From NCBI GenBank assembly GCA_932521035.1, contig OW051492.1:1240001-1304000 (forward strand): DNA of 64,000 bases, read 5' to 3'. The notes under the pieces are model-generated. The model did not search any database. It worked only from the letters and a program-made list of their open reading frames with translations, and was not told the DNA's origin. A program made the position numbers and the translations under genes. The number at the start of each line of letters is the position of its first letter. Positions within the stretch are counted from its first letter, which is position 1. Shown one piece after another: positions 24,425-34,861 of this stretch. The stretch is from Oscheius dolichura (lineage: Eukaryota; Nematoda; Chromadorea; Rhabditida; Rhabditidae).

Positions 24425-24830
24425 TAGTAACCAGAATTTTAGCCGTGGAGCGCGCGCTGTCCATTCAGCTGCCAGTAATCGCGCCCTATTTCCAATTTTC
24501 TGGCTTTTTTGTCTAGATTTTTTGTTCGATTTTCCGTTTAGAACACTTCATTCTTCAAGTTTATTCATAAAAAATATAAAAACCTAATTACAGTAACTCT
24601 CATTTTGTCATTATAGCGCGTCACTCCTCCAACTACCGGTAATCGCGCTCTATTTCAATTTTTCTCCTTGTTTGGCTGGCTCTTTACATATTTTTCTGTT
24701 AGAATACGTTATTCACGATGTCATAACATTTAAAAAAATATATAATCCTAGTTACTGTAACCCCCATTTTGTCATTAGAGCGCGCTGCCACTCCAGCTGC
24801 CGGTAATCGCGCCCTATTGCAATTATCCCC
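24425..24830 (+). repeat. Diverged tandem repeat, about 165-bp unit, 2.5 copies
   Basis: Unit landmarks recur at about 24426, 24592 and 24756: a TACTGTAAC-like start, CATTTTGTCATTA, GCGCGCTGCCACTCCAGCTG, CGGTAATCGCGCCCTATT, then an AT-rich tail with TTAGAATACGTTATTCA. The third unit is partial. Confidence 0.7.
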
Positions 24831-25019
24831 CATCCTATGAACTTTTCCCTGATTTCCCTCTTTTCCCCTGATATAAAGATTATATAAAAGTAGGTTCCTG
24901 TTTATAGGGTTGGGTCCAGTCTCTTCTCTCTTTTTTTTTGTTTTTGTTAGCCACACCGCTCTCTTCTTTTCAACTGAAATTAGACAGACACATCTCCCCT
25001 GATGAACCAGAAAACATTT

Positions 25020-27515
25020 CATCCCGTTGCCTCCTGAATGAGTTTTTGCTTTTTCTCCCTTGCTTTTTCCCTAAATTATTCTATTTTTTAATTACTATTA
25101 GAGAGTAAAAATCACAGCAGGAGAGAAAAGAAAAAGAAGACATCTACGCAAATAAGGTCTCAAATTTTTGTTCAAATTTGTCATGGTGTCAGATAGACGA
25201 GCCGCGTGGCTTCGAGCACGCAACCCACGCTCTTCTCTCCTGATTTGTCGCCTTTTTTCCCTACTTTTTTTCTTTATCTGTGACGAGAAGGGCCAGTTTC
25301 CCTTTTGGATGGGGGGTCCCATTCTTCTCGGAGGATAATATACCGCCAACGCTGGGCAGAATGGACTATTTTCTCGTATCGTCCTTTCTCAGACTAGGAA
25401 CGACCTCAATTTGCTTTCCAATCTCATAGGAAGGTGATCTGCTTATGGTAACAGAATGTATTTGTCGACTAATACCAATTAGAGAGACGAGGAGGAAGTG
25501 GGGAGGGACAGGGAGGAAGGGCAGCCTCCTGGCGCTTCCTATTCCCACCAGGAGATCGTCTAGAGACTCTAGACATTCTGTAATCTTTAAATTGACCAGG
25601 ATTTTCACTTTGGGACCTTTTTAAACGAAAATTCTACCTAAAAAGTCGTTTTTTCCGGGAAATGGGAGCCTTTTTCCCGCGCTGTTGTTCCTTTTTGGTT
25701 TTACGGTAACCCTTCCTAAAGAGGTCAGAATCGAAAATAGACCGGCTTTTCGTCTTTTTCTCTATTTTCACACATTCTGCCCTTTCCCTATCTGCTCCGG
25801 AACAATTCCGGCCAATTATCTAATCGTTATGGGACCATAGAGCATTTTAATCCGATTGGATGAGCCCTTCCCTCTCGCTGGGAACAGTTGGAAGAGCAGA
25901 GCAGAGCAACACAGCGCAATTGAACTATTCTATTCTATCTTGCCCATTGTGTGGCTATTGTTTTACCCCGAGACCAGGCAGCGTCTCATTAATTCGAGAG
26001 AAAAGAAAATACTGATTCAAGGTGTCCCGGGAAGGAGAAGAGAGAGAGAGAGAAAGAGGCATATTGCCGTCTTCTTCCTCCCAGTTCTTTTTTTTCCTCT
26101 TATTTGAATTTTTCCCGGGGAATATTAGGGATCCTCCTCCCTGATTCGGGGACCTGTTACAGTATTCCAAAAAGCTGTCCTCCCCCAAAAAAACCACTCA
26201 CTGGAAGGTCATTTGTGCCCTCATAAGGTGGAAATCTTGCTAAATTCCTGTGTGTGGCCGAGAGCCAAGGACCAGATTATATGAGCGTTGGCCTTGGTTC
26301 AAACACGCGGGATTCATACCAGATGGGATCCTGGTTTTCAGGGACTTCCTCCTTCGGATCTGAGGTTCAGCTCCCAGGGGATCCGTCCCGAGGGGTCGAA
26401 ATAACCAGAAATAAATAACATAACAAATAGAAAAACATGCAAATTATTCTTGTTGGAGGCTTTATATTCCATTTTAAATACTTCCGGTGGATGTTGTACC
26501 ATTATTTTGGCTTGGAAATGGGCGATCTTACCCAATTCCTACGGCAAATCGCTCCCTGGAAGGTCTGATAAAGATTCAAGGGGTCTGACAAGGGCGCCTT
26601 CTGTTCGTTCGCACGATAAGACCCATACCATTCGATAGATCGCCCAAAACTGTCCTAGAAATCGTTTGAAAACCCTGCAGAATGACTTGTTTACCATGAA
26701 AAATGGACCGAAATGGATATCCACCTTATAGGCAATAAGCCGCGGATGCAAAAACATGTGTCCAGGTGGCCGAGTGGATAGTCTCTCGCTCACTCGTCAG
26801 TCTCTTCCCAAATTCGATTCCCCCATGGGTCAGCTCCATTTTTGCAATTTTTTCCCCCATTATTTTTGATTTCTATCGCTCATTTCGTCATAATTTTACC
26901 GCTAGCTGTAGCCACGGTCAACTTTTTTCTCCTCATCCAGAGAACTTCCTTGTAGATATTGGTTACTGGTCTCTGGTCCCGTTTTTTTTTCTACTTCTAC
27001 CGTAACCCTTACTCCTTCCTTCGTCACCACCTATACAATCTCTTCATTAGCCGCCTATTCACTTTCCCAAATACAAGAGAACCTCTCTTGTTAGGGCTAA
27101 TTAGTCTCCATTTGTCAATCTCTCACTATCCTGACCTCATCCTGACGATTCTATATAAAAAAAGACAACAGCCTGATAAATGTGTGATTGCCGATTCCCG
27201 TCGGTGAATAATTCTCTCTCTCTCTCTCCGGCCCCACAAATGTTATGATTGCCGTCACCGGTCGCTCGTCGTCTTTATTTATGTCGTTTTCGTCTTGGAA
27301 CAACTTCCTGATTTGCTGGTGGAGGGGGCCGGAATATAGAATGCAAATTTAGAAGGGGACTGGCCCGTTTGATCGGCTGATCTTCACGACCTCTTGGCGG
27401 CTTCCCCCACCCTCTATCTAGAGGGTAACCTGACCCCCTTTTCAGGTCAAATTTGCAACAAATGTTGTTAATTTTTGATTAATGAAAAGAGCGCTAAATC
27501 TTATCTGCAACGGCT
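25020..27515. other. Gene-poor interval, distal part
   Basis: No credible gene. Simple CT/GA runs (26038-26058, 27206-27230), pyrimidine-rich spacers and one tRNA-like sequence (26760-26833). 26280-26560 is locally GC-richer but gives no phase-compatible exons. Confidence 0.45.
26760..26833 (+). other. tRNA-like sequence (Ser/Leu-type A box)
   Basis: GGTGGCCGAGTGGATAGTC matches a tRNA-Ser/Leu D-arm/A box, and AAATTCGATTCCCCC matches a T-loop/B box about 35 nt later. The acceptor stem does not pair well. It is probably a pseudogene. Confidence 0.5.
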
Positions 27516-27519
27516 AGCA

Positions 27520-27813
27520 TTAAAGGGACAGTCTCGCATAGGTGCGAACGTACCCCATTTGGGGTACGATGAGATGGAGCAGATTTACTGCGATTTTCTA
27601 AATATCATTTTCGCTCGTTTTTTCCATAATTTCTTGCATTTCTTTATATCAAAATGATCAGCAGAAGCTAGCGAATCATATGCTTCAAAGAATAAAATGC
27701 GAAAATACAAAATGATGAGTTTTCAATACAATTCAAATTGCCAAAAGAGGCGCCAAAGACAAATTCTACAGTAATTCGTGCCCAGCCAAGCTAGTGCGAG
27801 ACTGTCCCTTTAA
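27520..27813. mobile_element. MITE with 15-bp perfect inverted ends and TTAA flanks (piggyBac-like)
   Basis: TTAA then AGGGACAGTCTCGCA at 27520-27538, and TGCGAGACTGTCCCT then TTAA at 27795-27813. The element proper is 27524-27809 (286 bp). It has an internal hairpin GTACCCCATTTGGGGTAC and no transposase frame. The TTAA target is typical of piggyBac-type elements; the assignment is inferred. Confidence 0.8.
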
Positions 27814-28659
27814 ATTTGCTATTTTCGAAAGAGGCGGCAACTTGGCAACGGGGCGCGCTTACGACTGTCGGCTGTATTTCTGCCGAAAAATCTAATTTTA
27901 GCTTATTTCTCGATGTTTTTCTTTATTTTTCTTGGTTTAATATGTTTATGACAATGTTAAAAACCTAGTAAAAGAGAAAAAAACACAAAAAAATACAGTA
28001 AATTGGAGAAAAAGTGGTATATTCGGCATATTTAGGAAGAAGTCATTTTTAACCGTTTATTCACATTTTTTCCGGATTTCTAAAAGTTTTTCATATTCTT
28101 TAAAATTTTATAAACCACATAAGAATAGAAAAACAAAAAAAACGAAGAAAAATAATAAAAAACACGATTTATAGTCGATTATGTTCAAGCTACCGTAATT
28201 GCGCCCCTTTGCCTACTGTAGCTATTATTTTATTACATTTTATATCATTTTGTACCTTTCTCTCCCCAAGAAAACAGTTAAAAATCCTCCAAATCCCCGG
28301 TAAAAAGTGTATTCCTCCGGCTGCCAATTAGTCAAGACACGCTATCTGACGAGAGAGGTGTAGAATCCCGGAAATGCGTCAAAATTGTTTGGGCCCATTT
28401 TAATTGGACTCCCCTTGTAATCTTCTCCTCTTTTGGTATAAAACTAGTCTCTAATAATTTTCTATAAAGCTAGCTGCTCTGATTGGACTTGTCCCTACTT
28501 TTGAGCTAAATTACCTTCGTTCTCTAATGATAGGCGGGAAGATGACAGTCTCCCTTAATTGGAGAGGGAATTAAGCCAATTTTAAAGGAGGGTGACACAC
28601 TTCCTGGGAGTAAAAATAGCCAGGAAGGGAGGTACAAGTCCTTGGAGTTACTAGCTCTT

Positions 28660-28752
28660 CGCGCTGCACCCGTAAAATCTCGGCAGCTGCGAGATTTGGA
28701 ATCTTAGTGCCAATGGCACCAGCTGCCGAGATTTTACGGGTGCGCGCGCGCC
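28660..28752. repeat. Palindromic element P1, copy 10
   Basis: Arm CACCCGTAAAATCTCGGCAG and right arm CTGCCGAGATTTTACGGGTG. The loop holds a second small stem (GTGCCAATGGCAC). Confidence 0.9.
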
Positions 28753-28858
28753 AACTCCATTTCTCCTTCTTTCCACTAAAATTCTCCATTCTTCTCTACT
28801 TTTCTTCTTTTTCCATTCTTATCACTGGGTTGATATGTTTTTTTCAGCTATTCCCACA

Positions 28859-31800
28859 ATGTTGGACGTAAAAATCCTAGCACCACAGTTTCCCTTCAGA
28901 CCACCTAGCGCAGAGGCATGGTTTCCATTTTCCCGTAAAAGAATAGAAAAAATATGGAATATTATAGCAAAATTATGGTTATAATGGATGAATTTTCAGC
29001 CTGAAGATGGAGAAGCACAGGCAATTCATCCGAATAAGGAGCAGTTGTCCAGGAGACACGCTATTACTGGTCAGGTAGGTATTTAAATTTACAGCTACAT
29101 TTATGGCGCAGCGCATAACGCGCGCGCTATGACACGAAACGCGTCGGGTTCGATCCCCGCCGAAGTCGCTACATTTTTGCTTTTTTTATTTCCAAAATTA
29201 TGCTTTCTTTTTCAATTTTAGAGCAAAAATCATCTTTTCTAGCTTTGTATTACGGTATATTTTGTCATTTTCAGGAGCAAGAGGCGGAGCATAATCACAA
29301 GGATGGCTGTTGCTCGGCGGATAACGTCATAATCGTACCTCATGTTCAAATCTCGCCTAATGAGTCTCACTTGTTCAATCGGGCCATCTCCTCGGGGGGA
29401 GGGATGCTTGCCGGTTAATATTCCTTTTCTTTTTTTAAAGAAAAATGGCTTCAGATCTACAACGAGCAACAATTGCGGCACAGGCTTTCTACGCGGAGAA
29501 CAATGAACCGAGCAAGGCGCGCTCTCCATGGATTCTGAAACGATTGGTAGGGTCTCACCACTCTTTTTTAAATTAAAAACTACAGTATGAATGGTCAAAT
29601 CGTGCCAAGAGACGAGAAATCATCAAACATGTGCAATCAGCCCTGGAAAGCAGCAAGGATCACGAATTGGAGGATGATGAACTGGAAAAATTGATTGTAA
29701 GCCATATTATGAAGTAAAAAAGAGCCAAACTGTCTAACTGCGGCGAAAAAGTCATTACCAAAAGCCACAGTTAGACAGCCAATCGCCAATTTGGCCTTTT
29801 CTGGCTCTAACAGCCCCGGGGTTCCCGTGCGCCCGCACCCGTAAAATCTCGGCAGCTCGGCGGCATGGAGATTGCGGCGCGCTAATAACTGGAGGTTTAG
29901 CTGCCGAGATTTTACGGGTGTAGGCGCGCGGGGAAAGTGATCGTAGCTTTCAACTACGCTTGATCTAGCTCAATTTTTCCCATTTTTTATGTAAAAACAT
30001 TGAAATTTTTGAATTTTTAGCCAATCTGCTGGGATGAGATGTTCGACGGCGCCCAGCAAGGCGGCCCCGAGCAGCAGAAATACCTCCAAGGGGTCTGGGA
30101 ACTCTTTCACACGGAACTGAAATTCCTCCATCGGCAGCTCCTTGTCTTGAGGTTTTTCCCTATATTTTAAAATAATTAATTCCCGCTCAGAAATGTGTAT
30201 AAAGAGCCGTTGAAAAAGTGTCAAGTGGAGGGCTGCCTCCTGGCCGTGGAGCCGGACCTTCTCTTCGGCAACTTAGATCAGTTGTGTAGAATTTCCCGAG
30301 CTTTTTGCCAGTCTTTTCTCTCCCTGGTGAAGGACGTCTCGGCTGAGACAAATTGGGATTGTACGGACCTGGTGGTTCAGCTATTTGAACGGTTTAGTAA
30401 GGGCCCGTCGACCATTTCTGCCTATCAGGTGGGTTACTGTAGAAAGTTAGCAGATAAAGAAGGTTTAGGCATATTGTATAAATTATAAAGCAACAATGGA
30501 ATATTTACAATCCATTCGACAGAAGGAGGAACGTTTTGCCGAGTTTGAGAGAATCTGTTTGACGGATCCGCGATGTTATCGATTACAGTTAGAGGATCTG
30601 CTCATCGCGCCCCTCCAGCGGTAAGTGACTCATGGCGCAAAGCGAAATTTCTGGGCTACGGATCAATTGTTCACGAGTTCGGATTTTTTTGCGTTTTTTT
30701 TTCTCTTTTGCCAGTTTTTTGCAATACTAATTACCATTCCCTCTGCGAATAGACACTCCAGTATTAATATTCCTCCCCGATCTTTTCTAACAGCTAACAA
30801 TTCGCCCAACAGTCCAAGATGTTCCTCTGGCTGCGTCGACGCTTCTTTGCTCGAAGAAATCGGAAGAAATCTTTCAGAATTACTCGTCTACCCATTCTAT
30901 TGAATAAAATCCATAAATGTACAGAATCGGAAGAGCAAAAATATAAAATTGAACGCGTTATCGACTCGATGAATGAATCCCTTCGTAAGAAACTTCTTAT
31001 TTATATGAAATTGAGAGAATTTAGGTTCAATTGATGATAGCGTCCAATGGTTGCATAATTTTGAGCGTCTACAACAGCTACAGACTCAAGTTATTTGGCC
31101 ATCAATTGCTGAATTAGAGCCGAGGTCATTTGTTCCTGATGCAAGTTTTAAAAAAATCAAATGATAAAAAATATCTTCAGTTTCTAAAAGTAGCTCTTTC
31201 TCGCCAATTTTGTGAGAATCTCCTGGCTCATCCAAGAAGAAAATTAATCCACGAAGGGCCTTTAGAACTCGTCGGTAAGTCTAAAAAATGTAAAAAAAAA
31301 ATATAAAAATTTATAGAAAATGGTAAAACTACGGATGTTTATGCATTTCTCTTCAATGATATGTTTGTTCTCTCGAAGACAAAAAAATGTGCGAGCCGTC
31401 TAAAAGTCAAAGGAATACCCGTAGGAAAGAGCGAGCATTATGTCGTGCAGCGGCAACCCGTCCCCTTGGATTCTTGTGTATTTTGTGACGCGGATAGCAA
31501 TGATTCTACTACTTCTAGTAAGTTTTTCTAGCAAAAAAAAACAAAAAAGATGCAGTTTCATTAAAATTTGCCTTTGTTGTGATTCATCTTACTCGATATT
31601 ATCAAGTTGTGGCTATTTATACACTACAAGCAGCGGATAAAAGAGATAAGGTTCGTTTTTGGCCAACTAACAAAAAATACGAGCGTATAGGAATTGTGGA
31701 TTGAAAAATTCCAAGAATCCATTGAAAATTACGAGTCCATCCAGCTCAAAGACATGTTGAAGTGTACTCCTCTCTTCTCTAGTCTCAGTCTTCGCCGGTA

Positions 31801-31901
31801 ATGGCTTGCCTATAATATTACAAAAAGTGCAAACCTTTAGATGTTCTTCTTCTCGTCTTATGACTCCGCGAGATAGTTCCATAAAAGAAGAAGAGGTCTA
31901 A
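28859..31901 (+). CDS. DH-PH Rho guanine nucleotide exchange factor (PLEKHG5/6-like)
   Basis: The first coding exon found reads MLD|PEDGEAQAIHPNKEQ, after an acceptor (TTTTTTCAG) that could be a cis or trans-splice site. Next come EWSNRAKRREIIKHVQSALE (29585), PICWDEMFDG and VWELFHTELKFLHRQLLVLR (start of DH), NVYKEPLKKCQVEGCLLAV, LLFGNLDQLCRISRAFCQSF, AYCINYKATMEYL, RYRLQLEDLLIAPLQR-type RCYRLQLEDLLIAPLQR|ITRLPILLNKIHK (end of DH). The PH region follows: FLKVALSRQFCENLL, TTDVYAFLFNDMFVLSKTK, FVVIHLTRYYQVVAIYTLQA, ELWIEKFQESIENYE. Stop TAA is at 31899. The DH domain would activate a Rho-family GTPase at a membrane. One intron is GC-AG (31141-31180) and another holds palindrome copy 11. Base composition changes sharply between the 5' and 3' exons near 30.7 kb. 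Confidence 0.88.
29103..29170 (+). other. tRNA-like sequence in RhoGEF intron
   Basis: TGGCGCAGCGCATAACGCG resembles a D-arm/A box, and GGGTTCGATCCCCGCC is a near-perfect T-arm/B box. The acceptor stem is not complementary, so it is a probable tRNA pseudogene. Confidence 0.55.
29828..29930. repeat. Palindromic element P1, copy 11
   Basis: Left GCGCCCGCACCCGTAAAATC, right GATTTTACGGGTGTAGGCGC, loop with CATGGAGATTGCGGCGCGC. It is in an intron of the RhoGEF gene. An inverted pair of the GCCACAGTTAGACAGC motif lies just upstream (29730-29779). Confidence 0.9.
31141..31180 (+). other. GC-AG intron in the RhoGEF gene
   Basis: The exon ends SFVPD (CCTGAT), the intron begins GCAAGTTTTA and ends ATATCTTCAG, and the next exon is FLKVALSRQFCEN. 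GCAAGT is the usual strong GC donor. Confidence 0.7.
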
Positions 31902-32219
31902 TTCTGATGAATTTGATAAATCAAATTCACTCTTTGACGGTTGTTTCACACATAATCAAGTGTCTATTTTGTATTAAAAAAGTTGAACCAATGATATACA
32001 CAACTTTTGAAGGAATAAATGATAATATATTTACTTGAGCAACTTACAATCTGAAAAAAAACACATTCCAGCAACAGTATTCCATGAGAAGGAGAAGTTA
32101 TTGAGTGAACTGAACGGGGCCGCTCCTTCTCAACGCGCTACTTCTCTCGAATATTGTATTTTTCTTGAACCATTTTGACTAGAACAGTCCAGTTTAGTGT
32201 TCACTGTTCAATTATTTCA

Positions 32220-33120
32220 GACGAACCAGCTAGAACTGAATTTCGGTGGTAAATATCACGATATCCTGCCAGTAGAAGGTGATACGATTTCGACCGACCC
32301 ATACATGGGCACGCGCCCGATTTTGGGCGCGCTCAATATCGGGCGTGTCGGGTATTTCTCGGTGAATTTTTAAAATTCAAAGACCGTCTTGTAGAGTACG
32401 TCAAGACGATTCTAAGAAAGAAAAATCGCTAGCCTACCAAACCAACCAAAAAAAGGTAGGCTAGCGATTTTTCTTTCGGTCCGTTTGAGCTATGACCAGG
32501 CTCATTAGAATCGTCTTGACGTACTCTACAAGACGGTCTTTGAATTTTAAAAATTCACCGAGAAATGCCCGAGATACGGACACAAACATCTGACACTCCG
32601 GTCTACGCCCGTTTTACGCCCAGCAAAACAGGCGCGCCCGAAATTGGGCGTTTTGCTCATGTATGGACCGACCTAGGGATAGACGACAGATTTGTCTCAC
32701 AATTGATAAATGGGAGAAAGTATCTATTTATATCCAATACCATCTCAAAAGTGACGTCGGGGTTTCTAGTCAATTACATAAAGGTAACGAATAGCCAACG
32801 GTTGAGTCTAATACTATTCAGAATTGTCTCAGTGGAGGTTATGTTATGTTTAACCTAACCCTTCGACACAACTTTCACACAGATGAGTTAGGAGAAATGA
32901 ATGTGTTCCTTCTCAATAAAGGATTTCTCTTTTCGGGAGAACTATTTAGAGAAGGACACCACGGACAGCTTGGATTGAAAGCAATGGACGGCTGCGATCC
33001 CGATCAACTAATCGTGCGGTTATATTTGAATATGATAGTCATATTGGGCGATACGTTTTACCATAGAGGTGCAATGTCTATAGAAAATCCCAGCCACCCT
33101 TATCAAATCAATTGCAATTA
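32220..33120 (+). pseudogene. Unrecognised gene split by an inserted foldback element
   Basis: An exon beginning after TTATTTCAG at about 32220 reads TNQLELNFGGKYHDILPVEG, then DTISTD, then hits the inserted element (32300-32665). After the element the same frame resumes as LGIDDRFVSQLINGRKY... to NYIK|GTAACG (32782). The last exon (about 32821-33120) reads NCLSGGYVMFNLTLRHNFH, GFLFSGELFREGHHGQLGL, QLIVRLYLNMIVILGDTFYH and ends QINCN. Removing the element with one target copy restores an uninterrupted frame, so the insertion is exonic unless it is spliced out. The beta-strand-like pattern and the ...F..HR motif faintly recall galectins, but I do not claim the family. No start codon was identified upstream. 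Confidence 0.6.
32300..32665. mobile_element. 366-bp foldback MITE with 8-bp target duplication (hAT-like)
   Basis: GACCGACC occurs directly on both sides (32292-32299 and 32666-32673). The ends are CATACATG and CATGTATG. The long arms share CGGTGAATTTTTAAAATTCA, AAGACCGTCTTGTAGAGTAC and GTCAAGACGATTCT, and the centre is CGCTAGCCTACC / GGTAGGCTAGCG. The right arm carries extra sequence (GTTTGAGCTATGACCAGGCT). The 8-bp duplication fits hAT-type integration. There is no internal transposase. Confidence 0.9.
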
Positions 33121-33341
33121 ATTTGAATTTGAGTATTGAACTGTAACGGAGCATGGAAATATAATAAATTCACCTTGAGCTGAGAGCCTCACGAGGTAAC
33201 TTATCAAGTTTGTCCGTCGCTAACGAACCCTCGACAGTAACAAACATGTAGTAAATATGTTAACTTGAGCAACTTACAGTCTGATACAGTATGCCTATAA
33301 CTTATCCTAAATACACTCACAGAATTCTATTCTACAATGCC

Positions 33342-34710
33342 TCAAACACATTTGCGTAATTGGAGCCAGATAATTAGAAGCGGAGAGCTTGCTATAGTCA
33401 AAACGTACACCTTCCTAATAACTGGACAGAAAAAAGGAGCAGCAATGGCTGCGGAGAAAAATAATGTCGATGGTAATGTTGTTGTCAGAGGAATAGCTGG
33501 CTCATTAACAGAAACAGAGTCTTCAAATTCTCCTGTCTGATAAAAATCGTCCATCATCCTGTTAAACATAATATGCAATTGAAAAGAACTAGCTTACTTG
33601 TCTTTATGTGAGTATCTATCCAAAATCCATTGTTTTAACGCTGCTTTATCCTTTGGAACTTCTTCAACCGGGAATCTTTTGATATGAATAGATAGAGTTC
33701 TATTTTCGTAGGGTCCACAACAAAATTCAAACATTCCTGGAGCTAAACCTCGTCTATTAGTATTTCTAAACAATTATTTCAAAGAATTTTCTATTCGAAA
33801 ACCTGGTTTGACCATATCCTATTGTAAGATCGTATACAGCATCAACATTAAGTTCTTCTAATGCAAGTTGAATTCCTCCTGTACGTGGACAAAGCACATT
33901 CTCTAACATCCGCAAATCCTATAATATTCCTCGAAAGATCTATAAAATATTCTTACGTGTTGTTGGCAAAACCGCCGACTCTCTTCAATTTTGTTCATAT
34001 GTCTCCGAGAAAAACGTGTTCCTTCTGGGAAAACAAGCAGCCAGAAATTCTCTTCTAATTCATTGAGCCATTTAAGTTGTTTCTTCACGGGTCCGCTTAC
34101 AAATCCACCAAAACGACGTACATAAATGTAACCATGCTAAAGAGGAGAGTAACTAGTCATAAAACAAATACCTGGAATATATACCATCCAAATAAAGGCA
34201 CAAAATGAATTACTTGTTTTACCATTACTCGATATCCAACTTCAGAGCCTTCTGGCCCTTGACGGGCTGCCAACATAACCATAACTGCCCAATCTACTGT
34301 AACAAAGTTTCGTTGATAAAATAACTTCAAAAAACTGACCGTTACTTTGATGATTTGCAAGAACAAGGACTCTTTCTGGTTTGGCTTTCAAAGCTTCAAC
34401 ATCTCCATAAAGTTTTATCTAAGCTTTATTTATTAGAACCAGCAAAAAATTCAAACCTGGACAGCCGACAGATTTTCAAAGACGAAGAGACATAGCCGCA
34501 TGTAACTACGATACAGTATGTTATCTAGTCTCTAAATACTTTTCATAGAATAGCTGACGATCATACCACAAAAGTTTTCTTAGGTACTATCCAATAAAGT
34601 CCACCAATTCCAAATGCGAGTGTCGCAAACGGTACTTGAGCCGCTGATAGAAGTGCACATGGTATGGTCGCTCTTACAGAGTCGGCTAATACTGTTACTG
34701 ACAACAACAT
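33342..34710 (-). CDS. AGPAT5/LCLAT-like lysophospholipid acyltransferase
   Basis: Start MLLSVTVLADSV at 34710 with a hydrophobic N-terminus. Next are CLFVFENLSAVQ, IKLYGDVEAL, ERVLVLANHQSN|VDWAVMVML (NHxxxxD catalytic motif), VKQVIHFVPLFGWYIFQHG-like strand, and WLLVFPEGTRFSRRH (FPEGTR motif, 33903-34088). Then come CPRTGGIQLALEELNVDAVYDLTIGY, PFENRTLSIHIKRFPVEEVPK-like text, an Asp/Tyr-rich segment (FNRMMDDFYQTGEF) and two C-terminal membrane helices (33342-33480). Order and spacing match the AGPAT3/4/5 group, closest in wording to AGPAT5. Such enzymes acylate lysophosphatidate or lysocardiolipin at ER or mitochondrial membranes. Its 3' end faces the broken gene upstream. Confidence 0.85.
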
Positions 34711-34861
34711 CAATAACTAATATCTATCTACAACTAACTAAGCAGCAGAACATAGAAAAATAAGCGACATCAACACTACGTGAATATAAAATGGTTATAA
34801 AAATAATTTATTAGTCCCTTTTTATCTACATTTTATGTACAAACCCCTTTTATACATACAA

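Noticed and set aside
26760-26833. Functional tRNA gene
   Set aside because: A and B boxes are good, but acceptor and anticodon stems do not pair convincingly.
32565-32857. 97-aa frame starting inside the foldback element as a real gene start
   Set aside because: The ATG lies in the inserted arm; the downstream part is better explained as the 3' half of the interrupted exon.
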